DNA of 17,543 nt from Armatimonadota bacterium (GTDB taxonomy: Bacteria; Armatimonadota; UBA5829): contig JAMCYN010000043.1 of assembly GCA_023474015.1 (NCBI GenBank), forward strand, positions 1-17,543, in the 5' to 3' direction. How positions within the stretch are numbered: position 1 is the first letter of the stretch; each line of letters opens with the position of its first letter. This document shows positions 1 through 6,906 of the stretch, piece after piece. The position numbers were made by a program, and so were the translations under genes. Below the pieces are notes generated by a model that was given only the letters and a program-made list of their open reading frames with translations, was not told the DNA's origin and ran no database searches.

Positions 1-56
1 TCCAGAATACATACCTGGATGAACGACTTGTGTACATCCAATCCGCCGTATTTCAT
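1..56 (-). CDS. IS110-family transposase, N-terminal fragment cut by the window edge
   Basis: Only the first 18 codons are present; the gene continues leftwards out of the window. Reading from the ATG at 56-54 the protein begins MKYGGLDVHKSFIQVCIL. The pattern G-[LI]-D-V-H-K is typical of the start of the DEDD-type (RuvC-like) catalytic domain of IS110/IS1111 transposases, and the Asp at residue 7 is the expected first catalytic acid. An AGGAGGT ribosome binding site lies about 8-10 nt before the ATG. Whether the rest of the element is intact cannot be seen. The identification rests on a short but characteristic motif, so the family is fairly sure and the subgroup is not. Confidence 0.72.
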   Translation of the reverse strand, partial: MKYGGLDVHKSFIQVCIL

Positions 57-60
57 TTTG

Positions 61-111
61 GCTGACCTCCTCTAAGGTTTATTACTTCTAATGCATCCTT
101 AGAGGGTCAGC
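61..111 (-). promoter_or_regulatory. Leader hairpin that pairs with the transposase ribosome binding site
   Basis: Bases 61-77 (gctgacctcctctaagg) and 97-111 (ccttagagggtcagc) are inverted copies, differing only by a 2-nt bulge, with a 19-nt loop. On the minus-strand transcript the 3' arm of the stem contains the AGGAGG of the transposase gene, so a folded leader would hide the ribosome binding site. Such fold-back structures limit transposase translation in several IS families when transcription reads in from outside. Alternatively the hairpin is part of the element's non-coding guide (bridge/seek) RNA, which in the IS110 group lies upstream of the transposase. The pairing is seen; the role is inferred. 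Confidence 0.55.
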
Positions 112-176
112 CATCTCATTACTTCACCGGCCAAAGCCCTATTTGTGGTGGCTCACGTTACACTTTGCCTGCTATG

Positions 177-335
177 AGTACTCCGTAGGCCCTGAGTAGC
201 CCAGCAGGAGCTATCTATCATTGAGAAGGCCTGGTGGGCGTATCGAAGGGCCGGATAGTTCTTAACCAAGGCATGTACCTTCGTAGCTGCCCTTCGATAC
301 GGCCTTTGGGCCTACTCAGGGCTTAAGGCAGTACT
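177..335. repeat. ~160-bp palindromic intergenic repeat, copy 1
   Basis: The element is bounded by AGTACT at 177-182 and 330-335. Inside these are inverted ends: cctgagtag at 191-199 and ctactcagg at 312-320. An inner pair tatcgaagggc (241-251) and gcccttcgata (289-299) is a perfect 11-bp inverted repeat. A related copy in opposite orientation lies at 6938-7107; bases 289-314 here match 6987-6962 exactly over 26 bp. No ORF of its own is visible, so it is a REP/MITE-like element. It fills the gap between the IS110 fragment and fliG, and its folded form could also end fliG transcription. Bases 112-176 and 336-377 hold nothing else I recognise. Confidence 0.75.
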
Positions 336-377
336 GTTCCAGGCAAGGTATACCGTGATTGACCACTACACCATGCC

Positions 378-1424
378 TTACACCAGCACCTCTTCGCCGG
401 TATCTCGTATGCTGATCTCACCCGCTTCGTCGAGTTGGCGGGCTATGCTTGCAATGCGAAGCTGGGCGGCCTCGACATCCCTCATGCGCACGGGTCCGCT
501 TGCTTCCAGGTCTTCCTTAAGGGTCTCGGCGGCACGCTGGGACATGTTCTCGAAGAATATCTGCCTTTGAGTTTCGGATGAGCCCTTCAGTGCCAGGCGA
601 AGGTCCTCCTGGGGCACATCGCGTAGGATGATTTGGATTGACCGGCTGTCGAGATTGAGTATGTCCTCGAAGACGAACATCCCCGCCTTGATCTGGTTCG
701 CGATTTCTTCGTTGACCTTGGTGAGGTAGTCGAGGATCTTCTTCTCGGTGGAGCGGTCGACGTTATTCAATATCTGGATGACCGACTTATTCCCGCCGAC
801 CTCCGTGAACGCCGCGCTCTCAGTTAGTGACAGGCGCTGCAGGAGGACGTCGGCGACGTATTTGACGATGTCGGGGTCGGTCGGCTGCATCTGGGTCAGT
901 CTGAGTGCGACTTCTCCCTGAAGATGCTCAGGCAGCGCCGCCATGACCTGCGCGCTCTGCTCGGCGGGCAGATGCCCCAGCACCAGCGCGGCCACCTGTG
1001 GCCGTTCATCGCTTAGAAACTGTGTAAGCTGCCTTGGGGGTATGCTGCGAAGCCAGCGGAGGACGTTGCCCCCGTGAGTGTTCAGCCTGCCGAGAAGTTC
1101 GGTGGCCTTGGACTCCCCGACGACCTGTTCGAGGATTTTTCGCGCGTATTCGATGCCGCCCTGGGTGCCCATCTCGGCCATTGCCTTCCTGGTTTCATCG
1201 AATATATGCTTCCGGGCCGTGGGCTCGACGCGCGGGACCTGGACGATCTCCGCGGTTAGCCGCTCGATCTCGTCGGGAGTGAGCTGCTGCATTACATTCG
1301 CGGTCAGATCGCTGCCGAGCGCGACCAGCAGCATCGACGCCTTTCGGATGCCGGGAAGGTTGCGAACTGGGCTATGGCTTTCGGCTTCGGCCAAGGCAAT
1401 ACCTCTCAAGGCTATAAGTTCCAT
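378..1424 (-). CDS. fliG: Flagellar motor switch protein FliG
   Basis: FliG forms the C-ring face that contacts the MS-ring (N domain) and the stator MotA (C domain), and transmits torque. The 348 aa match the usual ~335-345 aa. Visible landmarks are the N-domain start RKASMLLVALG near residue 28, the middle-domain EHPQ motif as DERPQ at 139-143, the hinge MFVFEDI near 250, and the torque helix LDSRSIQIILRDV followed by QRAAETLKEDLE with its charged residues. The start is uncertain: the first ATG adds about 20 residues before the conserved domain and lacks a clear ribosome binding site, while a TTG at codon 11 is preceded by AGAGG. No other flagellar gene is adjacent: a repeat and an IS lie downstream and divergent purA upstream, so it has been separated from the usual fliF-fliG-fliH order. 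Confidence 0.95.
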   Translation of the reverse strand: MELIALRGIALAEAESHSPVRNLPGIRKASMLLVALGSDLTANVMQQLTPDEIERLTAEIVQVPRVEPTARKHIFDETRKAMAEMGTQGGIEYARKILEQVVGESKATELLGRLNTHGGNVLRWLRSIPPRQLTQFLSDERPQVAALVLGHLPAEQSAQVMAALPEHLQGEVALRLTQMQPTDPDIVKYVADVLLQRLSLTESAAFTEVGGNKSVIQILNNVDRSTEKKILDYLTKVNEEIANQIKAGMFVFEDILNLDSRSIQIILRDVPQEDLRLALKGSSETQRQIFFENMSQRAAETLKEDLEASGPVRMRDVEAAQLRIASIARQLDEAGEISIRDTGEEVLV

Positions 1425-1482
1425 ATGAATAATCGGAACCAGGGCGCTGCAAGTTTAGGTGCCGGGAAGGCTGGCCGCGAAA

Positions 1483-1500
1483 ACCCGTAATGCTACGGGT
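1483..1500. other. Perfect 18-bp inverted repeat between fliG and purA
   Basis: The sequence acccgtaATGCtacgggt has two perfect 7-bp arms and a 4-nt centre and is followed by a GT run. It lies between the divergent fliG and purA genes, about 40 bp upstream of the purA -35 box. It has no T-tract, so it does not look like a terminator in the plus direction. It could be an operator for either gene. Confidence 0.4.
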
Positions 1501-1542
1501 GTGTGTGTGACGAGCCGCTGAGTGCAAATGGAGTCCAAACCA

Positions 1543-1571
1543 TTGACAAACAGCCCTGCTTCTGATACCTT
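1543..1571 (+). promoter_or_regulatory. Predicted sigma-70 promoter of purA
   Basis: A perfect -35 TTGACA at 1543-1548 is followed by a 17-bp spacer and a weaker -10 TACCTT at 1566-1571. The predicted transcript starts near 1578, giving a leader of about 75 nt that carries the 7-bp repeats at 1606-1640. It is the only good promoter seen ahead of the purA-phosphorylase pair. Confidence 0.6.
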
Positions 1572-1605
1572 CTAAAGGCTATGCCGGGCGTCTTGGAGTT
1601 GGAAT

Positions 1606-1640
1606 TCTAACCTCTAACGTCTAACCTCTAACTTCTAAAT
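1606..1640 (+). repeat. Five tandem 7-bp repeats in the purA 5' UTR (TCTAACN)
   Basis: The units are TCTAACC, TCTAACG, TCTAACC, TCTAACT and TCTAAAT, in perfect 7-bp register. They sit between the predicted purA promoter and its GGAG ribosome binding site at 1642-1645. Unlike the other 7-bp arrays in this window, no inverted partner is seen nearby. Confidence 0.85.
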
Positions 1641-1653
1641 CGGAGCTTGATGA

Positions 1654-2946
1654 ATGGCGAATGTCGTAGTCGTGGGATTGTTGTGGGGAGATGAGGCCAA
1701 GGGTAAGGTAGTCGATTTCCTTGCCGAGGAGGCCGACTATGTGGTCAGGTATAACGGCGGCAACAACGCCGGCCACACGGTAGTGGTAGAGGATGCGGTC
1801 TACAAGTTCCACACGGTCCCGGTGGGCATTCTGCACGAGAACGTCACCGCCGTGATAGCCGATGGGGTGGTACTCGACCCGAGGGTCTTCGCGGGCGAGA
1901 TCGACGGCCTCAAGAAGAACGGCATATCGGTCGGCAGGGTCAAGATCAGCGGCAACGCGCACGTTCTGATGCCGTATCACAAGCTCCTCGATGAACTGGA
2001 AGAGGCCGCCAAGGGGGCCGGCAAGATCGGTACCACCGGCAGGGGTATCGGGCCTTGCTATGCGGATAAGATGTCCCGCACCGGAATCCGCGTCTGGGAA
2101 CTGATCGATCCCAAGCGGTTCCACGCCAGGCTGTCGCAATGCATCGAGCGCAAGAATGCGCTGATTACCAAGGTCTACGGCGGCCAGCCCCTCGACGAGA
2201 AGGCTATTTACGACGAGTATCAGGCATGCGCGGAAGTCATACGGCCGTACGTCACCGACACGGCGAAGCTCCTCTATAACGCTTCGCGCGAGTGCGCCGA
2301 TATAGTTTTCGAGGGCGCGCACGCGTCGCTGCTGGACATCGACCACGGAACTTACCCCTTCGTCACCAGCTCGCACTGTGTCGCCGGGGGCGCGTGCATC
2401 GGCACAGGCGTTGGTCCGACCTCGATTGATCGCGTCATCGGCGTGGTGAAGGCCTACTCCACGAGAGTGGGGGAAGGGCCGTTCCCCACCGAGCTTCACG
2501 ACGCGATCGGCGACCGGATCAGGGAATGTGGTAACGAATACGGCACGACCACGGGCCGACCCAGGCGCTGCGGATGGTTCGATTCGGTGGCGGTGAAGTA
2601 TACGGCGGCGGTGAACGGGACATCCTGCGTGGCTCTGATGCTCCTCGACGTGCTCTCCGGACTGGATTCGATCAAGGTCTGCACGCACTACGAGATCGAC
2701 GGCAAGCGCACGACCGACTTCCCGACCGATGTCGACGTGCTCGCGAAGGCTGTTCCAGTCTACGAGGAATTGCCCGGCTGGAAGGAAGACATCTCCGCGG
2801 TCACCGTCTTTGGCGACCTGCCGGTCAACGCGCGCAAGTATCTGGCGGCAATAGCCGACCTCATCGAAACTCCTATCTGCCTCGCCAGCGTCGGCAGGCG
2901 GCGCGATCAAACGGTCGTGCTGGACCCCGAGATGCTTCAGATGTAG
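1654..2946 (+). CDS. purA: Adenylosuccinate synthetase, divergent active site
   Basis: PurA joins aspartate to IMP with GTP, the first of two steps from IMP to AMP, in the cytoplasm. At 430 aa it is full length. E. coli numbering holds at the N-terminus: WGDE at 11-14 with catalytic Asp13, GGNNAGHT with catalytic His41, the GTTGRGIGP loop near 126-134, LLDIDHGTYPFVTSS at 226-240, and YGTTTGRPRR with the two conserved arginines around 302-304. Three usually invariant positions differ: the GDEGKGK loop reads GDEAKGK (Ala15), the Gln of EGAQGT is His223, and the Lys of the guanine-contacting TKLD is Leu (MLLD). GGAG 8 nt before the ATG supports the start. It is followed 3 nt later by the phosphorylase gene, so the two are probably co-transcribed. 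Confidence 0.95.
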   Translation: MANVVVVGLLWGDEAKGKVVDFLAEEADYVVRYNGGNNAGHTVVVEDAVYKFHTVPVGILHENVTAVIADGVVLDPRVFAGEIDGLKKNGISVGRVKISGNAHVLMPYHKLLDELEEAAKGAGKIGTTGRGIGPCYADKMSRTGIRVWELIDPKRFHARLSQCIERKNALITKVYGGQPLDEKAIYDEYQACAEVIRPYVTDTAKLLYNASRECADIVFEGAHASLLDIDHGTYPFVTSSHCVAGGACIGTGVGPTSIDRVIGVVKAYSTRVGEGPFPTELHDAIGDRIRECGNEYGTTTGRPRRCGWFDSVAVKYTAAVNGTSCVALMLLDVLSGLDSIKVCTHYEIDGKRTTDFPTDVDVLAKAVPVYEELPGWKEDISAVTVFGDLPVNARKYLAAIADLIETPICLASVGRRRDQTVVLDPEMLQM

Positions 2947-2949
2947 CGA

Positions 2950-4287
2950 ATGAGAACACAAGACATCATCGCGGCGAAACGTGATGGGCGCGAGTTGGCG
3001 GATGAGGATATCGCGCGGATCGTGCGGGAATATTCCTCCGGGGATGTGCCTGATTACCAGATGTCCGCCTTCCTCATGGCCACCTACATTCGGGGGCTGA
3101 CGTTCGCAGAAACCTCGGCGCTGACTCGTGCGATGGTCGATAGCGGCGCCACACTGGATTTGTCCTCTATTCCCGGAACTAAGGTTGATAAGCACAGTTC
3201 GGGCGGAGTCGGAGATAAGACCACGCTGGTCGTCGTGCCGGTCCTGGCGGCGTGCGGGCTTAAGGCGGCGAAGATGTCGGGCAGGGGCCTGGGCTTCACG
3301 GGCGGGACTCTAGACAAGCTCGAATCGATTCCCGGGTTCAATACGGCCCTCAGCGTGGAGGCGTTCGTGCGTCAGGTGCGCGAGATCGGGGCCGCGATTG
3401 CCGGGCAGACGCACGACATCGTCCCCGCGGATAAGAAGATCTACGCCTTGCGCGATGTGACAGCCACCGTTGACAGCATCCCCTTGATCGCCGCGAGCGT
3501 GATGAGCAAGAAGATCGCCTGTGGAAGCGACGTAATCCTGCTGGACGTAAAATGCGGCAGCGGGGCTTTCGCGAAGGATATCGACCAGGCGCGCGAGCTG
3601 GCCCGGACGATGATGGCCATAGGCCGGAGCTTCGGGCGCAGGGTGAGCGCAGCGATTACGGATATGAGCCAGCCTCTCGGGCGCGCGGTAGGCAACGCGC
3701 TGGAGGTCGCGGAGGCAATCGAGACCATAAAAGGCGGCGGGCCCGAGGACTTCCGGACTCTTTGCACGGAGCTTGCGGGCATAATGCTGTATATAGCTGG
3801 GCAGTCACCGAGTGTCGAGGCGGGTCGCGCGCGGGCAGTGTTGATAATTGATTCTGGCGAAACGTTAGATATGTTTATGCGATTAGTTGCCGCGCAGAAC
3901 GGGGATAGAAGCGTGATCCATGACCCTTCCCGGCTTCCCAGGGCCGCATTGAAGAAGAGCGTTCTGAGCGGCAAGTCGGGGACAGTGCGGAGTATCGTGT
4001 GCTGGAGAATAGGGGCGGCGGCCTCGATGCTGGGCGCGGGCAGGGAGCGCAAGGAAGACACGATAGACCCGGCGGTGGGGATCGTGGTCAACAAGAGGCT
4101 TGGTGAGAGCGTGGAAGAGGGTGAGGCGCTGGCGGTGATCCACGCGAACGACGCGGAGAAGATACCCGCCGCCGAGTCGATGATCGTCAGTGCATTCCAT
4201 ATCGGGGATGCGGCCGCCGTGCCGCCGCTGGTGCATGAGGTTATTATTGAGGGAACAGGGGGAGGGCATTCCAGTGGGGTGGTATAA
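2950..4287 (+). CDS. pdp: Pyrimidine-nucleoside (thymidine) phosphorylase
   Basis: It cleaves pyrimidine nucleosides with phosphate to the base and (deoxy)ribose-1-phosphate. At 445 aa it has the normal length (alpha, alpha/beta and C-terminal PYNP domains). The phosphate-binding signature KHSSGGVGDK begins at Lys81, with Lys81, His82, Ser83 and Lys108 (KMSGRGLGFTGGTLDKLE) at the positions known from Bacillus PyNP; the base-binding residues Arg168, Ser183 and Lys187 (YALRDV, AASVMSKK) are also in place. I cannot decide between broad uridine/thymidine (Pdp) and thymidine-only (DeoA) specificity. It lies 3 nt after purA, so an operon of purine synthesis with pyrimidine salvage is likely. Its stop codon overlaps the promoter of the toxin-antitoxin module. 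Confidence 0.93.
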   Translation: MRTQDIIAAKRDGRELADEDIARIVREYSSGDVPDYQMSAFLMATYIRGLTFAETSALTRAMVDSGATLDLSSIPGTKVDKHSSGGVGDKTTLVVVPVLAACGLKAAKMSGRGLGFTGGTLDKLESIPGFNTALSVEAFVRQVREIGAAIAGQTHDIVPADKKIYALRDVTATVDSIPLIAASVMSKKIACGSDVILLDVKCGSGAFAKDIDQARELARTMMAIGRSFGRRVSAAITDMSQPLGRAVGNALEVAEAIETIKGGGPEDFRTLCTELAGIMLYIAGQSPSVEAGRARAVLIIDSGETLDMFMRLVAAQNGDRSVIHDPSRLPRAALKKSVLSGKSGTVRSIVCWRIGAAASMLGAGRERKEDTIDPAVGIVVNKRLGESVEEGEALAVIHANDAEKIPAAESMIVSAFHIGDAAAVPPLVHEVIIEGTGGGHSSGVV

Positions 4288-4288
4288 T
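4280..4288 (+). promoter_or_regulatory. Extended -10 promoter of the toxin-antitoxin module
   Basis: The sequence TGG-TATAAT is a perfect -10 with the TGN extension, and no -35 is needed or seen. It overlaps the phosphorylase stop codon at 4285-4287. The expected start near 4295 gives a ~25-nt leader with a GGGGTGAGG ribosome binding site just before the antitoxin ATG at 4320. Confidence 0.6.
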
Positions 4289-4319
4289 ATGGTGGATAAA
4301 GACTGCAAGGGGTGAGGTT

Positions 4320-4523
4320 ATGAAGACCAGGCGGAAATTGCCGCAGATAGTTGTCAGAAACGGCAAGCCATCGGCTGTGATTCTCGATATTGAGGAGTAC
4401 AGGGAACTGTTGGACCGGCTTGAGGACGCTGAAGACCTTAAAGAACTCGAGGAGATGCGCAAGCGGCCGCTCGAGTTCATGAAGTTAGAAGACTTCCTGA
4501 GCGGGAATAAACAAAGTGCATGA
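4320..4523 (+). CDS. Type II antitoxin, Phd/YefM-like
   Basis: This 67-aa acidic protein would bind the adjacent RelE-type toxin and repress their shared promoter. The N-terminal half (LPQIVVRNGKPSAVILDIEEY, residues 7-27) matches the Phd/YefM pattern of a beta hairpin followed by a helix. The second half is a charged helix (LLDRLEDAEDLKELEEMRK) and a tail of the kind that wraps the toxin. It overlaps the toxin start by 8 nt, as is usual for translationally coupled TA pairs. The family call rests on pattern and context; no alignment was run. Confidence 0.8.
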   Translation: MKTRRKLPQIVVRNGKPSAVILDIEEYRELLDRLEDAEDLKELEEMRKRPLEFMKLEDFLSGNKQSA

Positions 4524-4770
4524 GGTCTTTCTCGAACGAACAGCCAGGGCTGACCTGCAACGCTTGCCAAGAGAAGTAGTTGAGAGGATAGTTCGCAGGA
4601 TGCAGTCTCTCGCCGAGGAACCGAGGCCGGCGGGTTGCCGAAAGATATCGGGTTCAAGAGACGACTGGCGCATTCGTATTGGTGAATATCGGGTCATATA
4701 TGAAGTTGACGATGCCCTGAAGAGAGTAAACGTCATGCGAGTCAAACACAGACGCGAAGCGTACCGGTAG
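4516..4770 (+). CDS. RelE/ParE-superfamily toxin
   Basis: At 84 aa it has the typical RelE length. It begins with GTG inside the antitoxin's last codons and carries the family core: FLERTARADLQRLP (helix 1), LAEEPRPAGCRKISGSRDDWRIRIGEYRVIYEV (central sheet) and a closing RVKHRREAYR. The basic and aromatic residues Arg52/Arg54 and Tyr58/Arg59 and the C-terminal R-H-R-x-x-x-Y lie where RelE-type ribosome-dependent mRNA cleavers carry their active residues; ParE members instead poison gyrase, so the target is open. It forms a coupled pair with the upstream antitoxin and looks intact, without a frameshift. The nfeD gene starts 40 nt downstream and may be partly read from the same promoter. Confidence 0.88.
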   Translation: MHEVFLERTARADLQRLPREVVERIVRRMQSLAEEPRPAGCRKISGSRDDWRIRIGEYRVIYEVDDALKRVNVMRVKHRREAYR

Positions 4771-4810
4771 GGAGGAGAATCAATACCAAGCCTAGAAACT
4801 TCGTGTAAGG

Positions 4811-6124
4811 ATGGTATCTAGGATGAGGCTTCTCACATACGCCGTTCTTGTTCTCCTGCTGACAGTGCCCATGGCCGCGCATACCGCCGCCGTGAAGCCA
4901 TTACACGTGCTGTATATCGAGGGCCAGATCGATCCGGCTGTCGCAGACTACATCTCCGACGGCATCCGCAACGCGGAGAACGAGGGTGCGCAGGCCGCGC
5001 TTATCCTGATGGACACCCCGGGCGGGCGAATGGACTCCATGGAGCGGATCGTCAAGGCGTTCTTCGCTTCGAGGGTCCCTGTGATCGTCTATGTCTACCC
5101 CAACGGCGCGCTGGCTGCATCCGCCGGCGCTCTCATCGCAATAGCCGCCGATATCGCCGCGATGAGCCCGGCAACAAGCATCGGCGCATCCAGCCCCATC
5201 AGCATTGCGCCCGGCGGTGAGGTAGAAAAGCTCGATGAGACGCTGAAGCGAAAGGTGACCAACTACACCGCCGAGTATGCGAAGTCCATCGCCCAGAAGA
5301 GGGGGCGCAACGTCAAATGGGCGGAGGCGGCGGTTCGGCAGGCGTCCACACTCACTTCCAGTGACGCGCTCAAGCAGGACGTGATCGACTACGTCTCCGA
5401 AACCATCCCCGATCTTATGAAGCAGGTCGACGGCCGGAAGGTCAAGCTGGTCTCCGGCGGTACGGTTACGCTGCGTACGGCGAGCGCCCCGCTCGAAGAG
5501 AGACCCATGGGCGCGTGGGACACGTTCCTGCACATTCTCAGCAATCCCTACGTCACCCTGTTCTTGACCCTTGCGGCGATGTACGGCATTATCTACGAGC
5601 TCGCCAACCCCGGCTCCATCTTCCCAGGCGTGATCGGGGGGATTTCGATTATACTTTTGCTCTATTCCTACAGCGTGATTCCAGTGAATACCGCTGGATT
5701 CGCGTTCATCGCGCTGGCTATCCTGCTATTCGCCGTGGACCTGTTCACTCCCACGCACGGGATCCTGACCGTCGGCGGGGTCATCAGCATGTTCTTCGGT
5801 CTGATGATGCTGTTCCGGTCGGCGGAGGGGTTCATGGTTTCCATAGGCACTATCGCCGCCGTGGCGATTACTACCGGCGCTTTCTTCTTCTTCCTGATCG
5901 GCCTTGGAGTGCGGGCGTTGAAGAAGCCTTATATTGCGGGTAGAGAGGGAGTAGTTGGGCACATCGGCACGGCCAAGACCGATCTCGACCTGACAGGCAA
6001 GGTGTTCATTGATGGCGGCCTCTGGAGCGCAACGAGCGAGTCTGGGATGATCGCGAAGGGGGAATTTGTAGAGGTTACGAAAATGACAGGGCTTAAGCTG
6101 ACGGTTCGGAAGGCAGCTGAATAG
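4811..6124 (+). CDS. nfeD: NfeD-family membrane-bound serine protease (ClpP class)
   Basis: This 437-aa protein has a signal peptide (about 1-26), a ClpP-like protease domain (30-225), five predicted membrane segments (about 248-265, 271-290, 294-312, 318-336, 342-366) and a C-terminal OB-fold NfeD domain (377-433). The nucleophile is Ser104 in LAASAGALIA, and Lys146 or Lys148 is the likely catalytic partner of the Ser-Lys dyad, by comparison with the archaeal protease PH1510, which cleaves the C-terminus of its stomatin partner. The gene is 11 nt before an SPFH gene, the conserved NfeD-stomatin operon. An ATG at 4823 (codon 5) is an alternative start with AAGG at better spacing. Its job is probably in membrane quality control or raft-like microdomains. 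Confidence 0.92.
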   Translation: MVSRMRLLTYAVLVLLLTVPMAAHTAAVKPLHVLYIEGQIDPAVADYISDGIRNAENEGAQAALILMDTPGGRMDSMERIVKAFFASRVPVIVYVYPNGALAASAGALIAIAADIAAMSPATSIGASSPISIAPGGEVEKLDETLKRKVTNYTAEYAKSIAQKRGRNVKWAEAAVRQASTLTSSDALKQDVIDYVSETIPDLMKQVDGRKVKLVSGGTVTLRTASAPLEERPMGAWDTFLHILSNPYVTLFLTLAAMYGIIYELANPGSIFPGVIGGISIILLLYSYSVIPVNTAGFAFIALAILLFAVDLFTPTHGILTVGGVISMFFGLMMLFRSAEGFMVSIGTIAAVAITTGAFFFFLIGLGVRALKKPYIAGREGVVGHIGTAKTDLDLTGKVFIDGGLWSATSESGMIAKGEFVEVTKMTGLKLTVRKAAE

Positions 6125-6135
6125 GGAGGTCATTC

Positions 6136-6906
6136 ATGGAAAGCTTGTACGGCATTGGTGTAATAATATTCTTCGTTGTCATTGTTGTGGTGAACTCGAT
6201 CAGGATCATCAGGGAGTGGGAGAGGGGCGTTCTGCTCAGATTTGGCCGATTCGACCACATCAAGATGCCCGGCATTCGCCTGGTGTGGCCGGTGATCGAT
6301 AAGCTCATCGTGATCGACACGCGCGTCGTCACCATGGACGCTCCGAAGCAGGAGATTATTACCAGGGACAACGTCTCGGTGATGGTCGATGCGGTCGTGT
6401 TCTTCCAGGTGGTAAACGCCGAGTTCGCGGTGACCAAGGTCGAAAACTGGGTGCGGGCCACCTCGATGAGGGCGCAGACGGACCTGAGAACCGTCATCGG
6501 CCAGGCCGAGCTCGATGAACTCCTTTCCGAGAGGGACAAGATCAACTCGCGGCTCCAGGAGATCATCGACGAGGCCACGGAGCCTTGGGGGATTAAGGTC
6601 GTGACGGTCCAGGTCAGAGATGTGACGCTTCCGGAGACGATGAAGCGCGCCATGGCCAACCAGGCCGAAACCGAAAGAGAGCGCCGCGCAAAGATCATCA
6701 ACGCCGAGGGCGAGTTCCAGGCGGCCCAGAAGCTGGCGGATGCCGCCGAAGTGATCAGCAAGAACCCGCAGGCGCTGCAGCTCCGCTACCTCCAGACCCT
6801 GAGAGAGATCGGCTCTGAGCACAATACGACCATCATATTCCCGTTCCCGATGGACCTGATGGAGGCGTTCAAGAAGTTTGGCGAAGCGGTGAAGACGAAG
6901 GAGTAG
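6136..6906 (+). CDS. SPFH/stomatin-like membrane protein (slipin)
   Basis: At 256 aa it has an N-terminal hydrophobic anchor (residues 4-23), an SPFH/band-7 domain (about 25-180; REWERGVLLRFGRF, GIRLVWPVIDKL, DNVSVMVDAVVFFQV) and a short coiled-coil and C-terminal region ending in IIFPFPMDLMEAF, as in slipins such as PH1511. These proteins form ring-like oligomers on the membrane and are substrates or partners of the adjacent NfeD protease. The ribosome binding site GGGAGG lies right after the nfeD stop, so translation is likely coupled. Its own stop codon runs straight into the large palindromic repeat, which probably forms the 3' end of this transcript. Confidence 0.93.
   Translation: MESLYGIGVIIFFVVIVVVNSIRIIREWERGVLLRFGRFDHIKMPGIRLVWPVIDKLIVIDTRVVTMDAPKQEIITRDNVSVMVDAVVFFQVVNAEFAVTKVENWVRATSMRAQTDLRTVIGQAELDELLSERDKINSRLQEIIDEATEPWGIKVVTVQVRDVTLPETMKRAMANQAETERERRAKIINAEGEFQAAQKLADAAEVISKNPQALQLRYLQTLREIGSEHNTTIIFPFPMDLMEAFKKFGEAVKTKE

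Noticed and set aside
1621..3195. 524-codon open frame on the minus strand
   Set aside because: It lies opposite purA and the start of the phosphorylase gene, both with full sets of family motifs. Its translation is rich in His, Arg and Asp with no recognisable domain.
4769..4810. Strong GGGAGGAG ribosome binding site right after the toxin gene
   Set aside because: No start codon follows at a usable distance; the frame from ATA closes quickly. nfeD begins 40 nt further on with its own weaker site.
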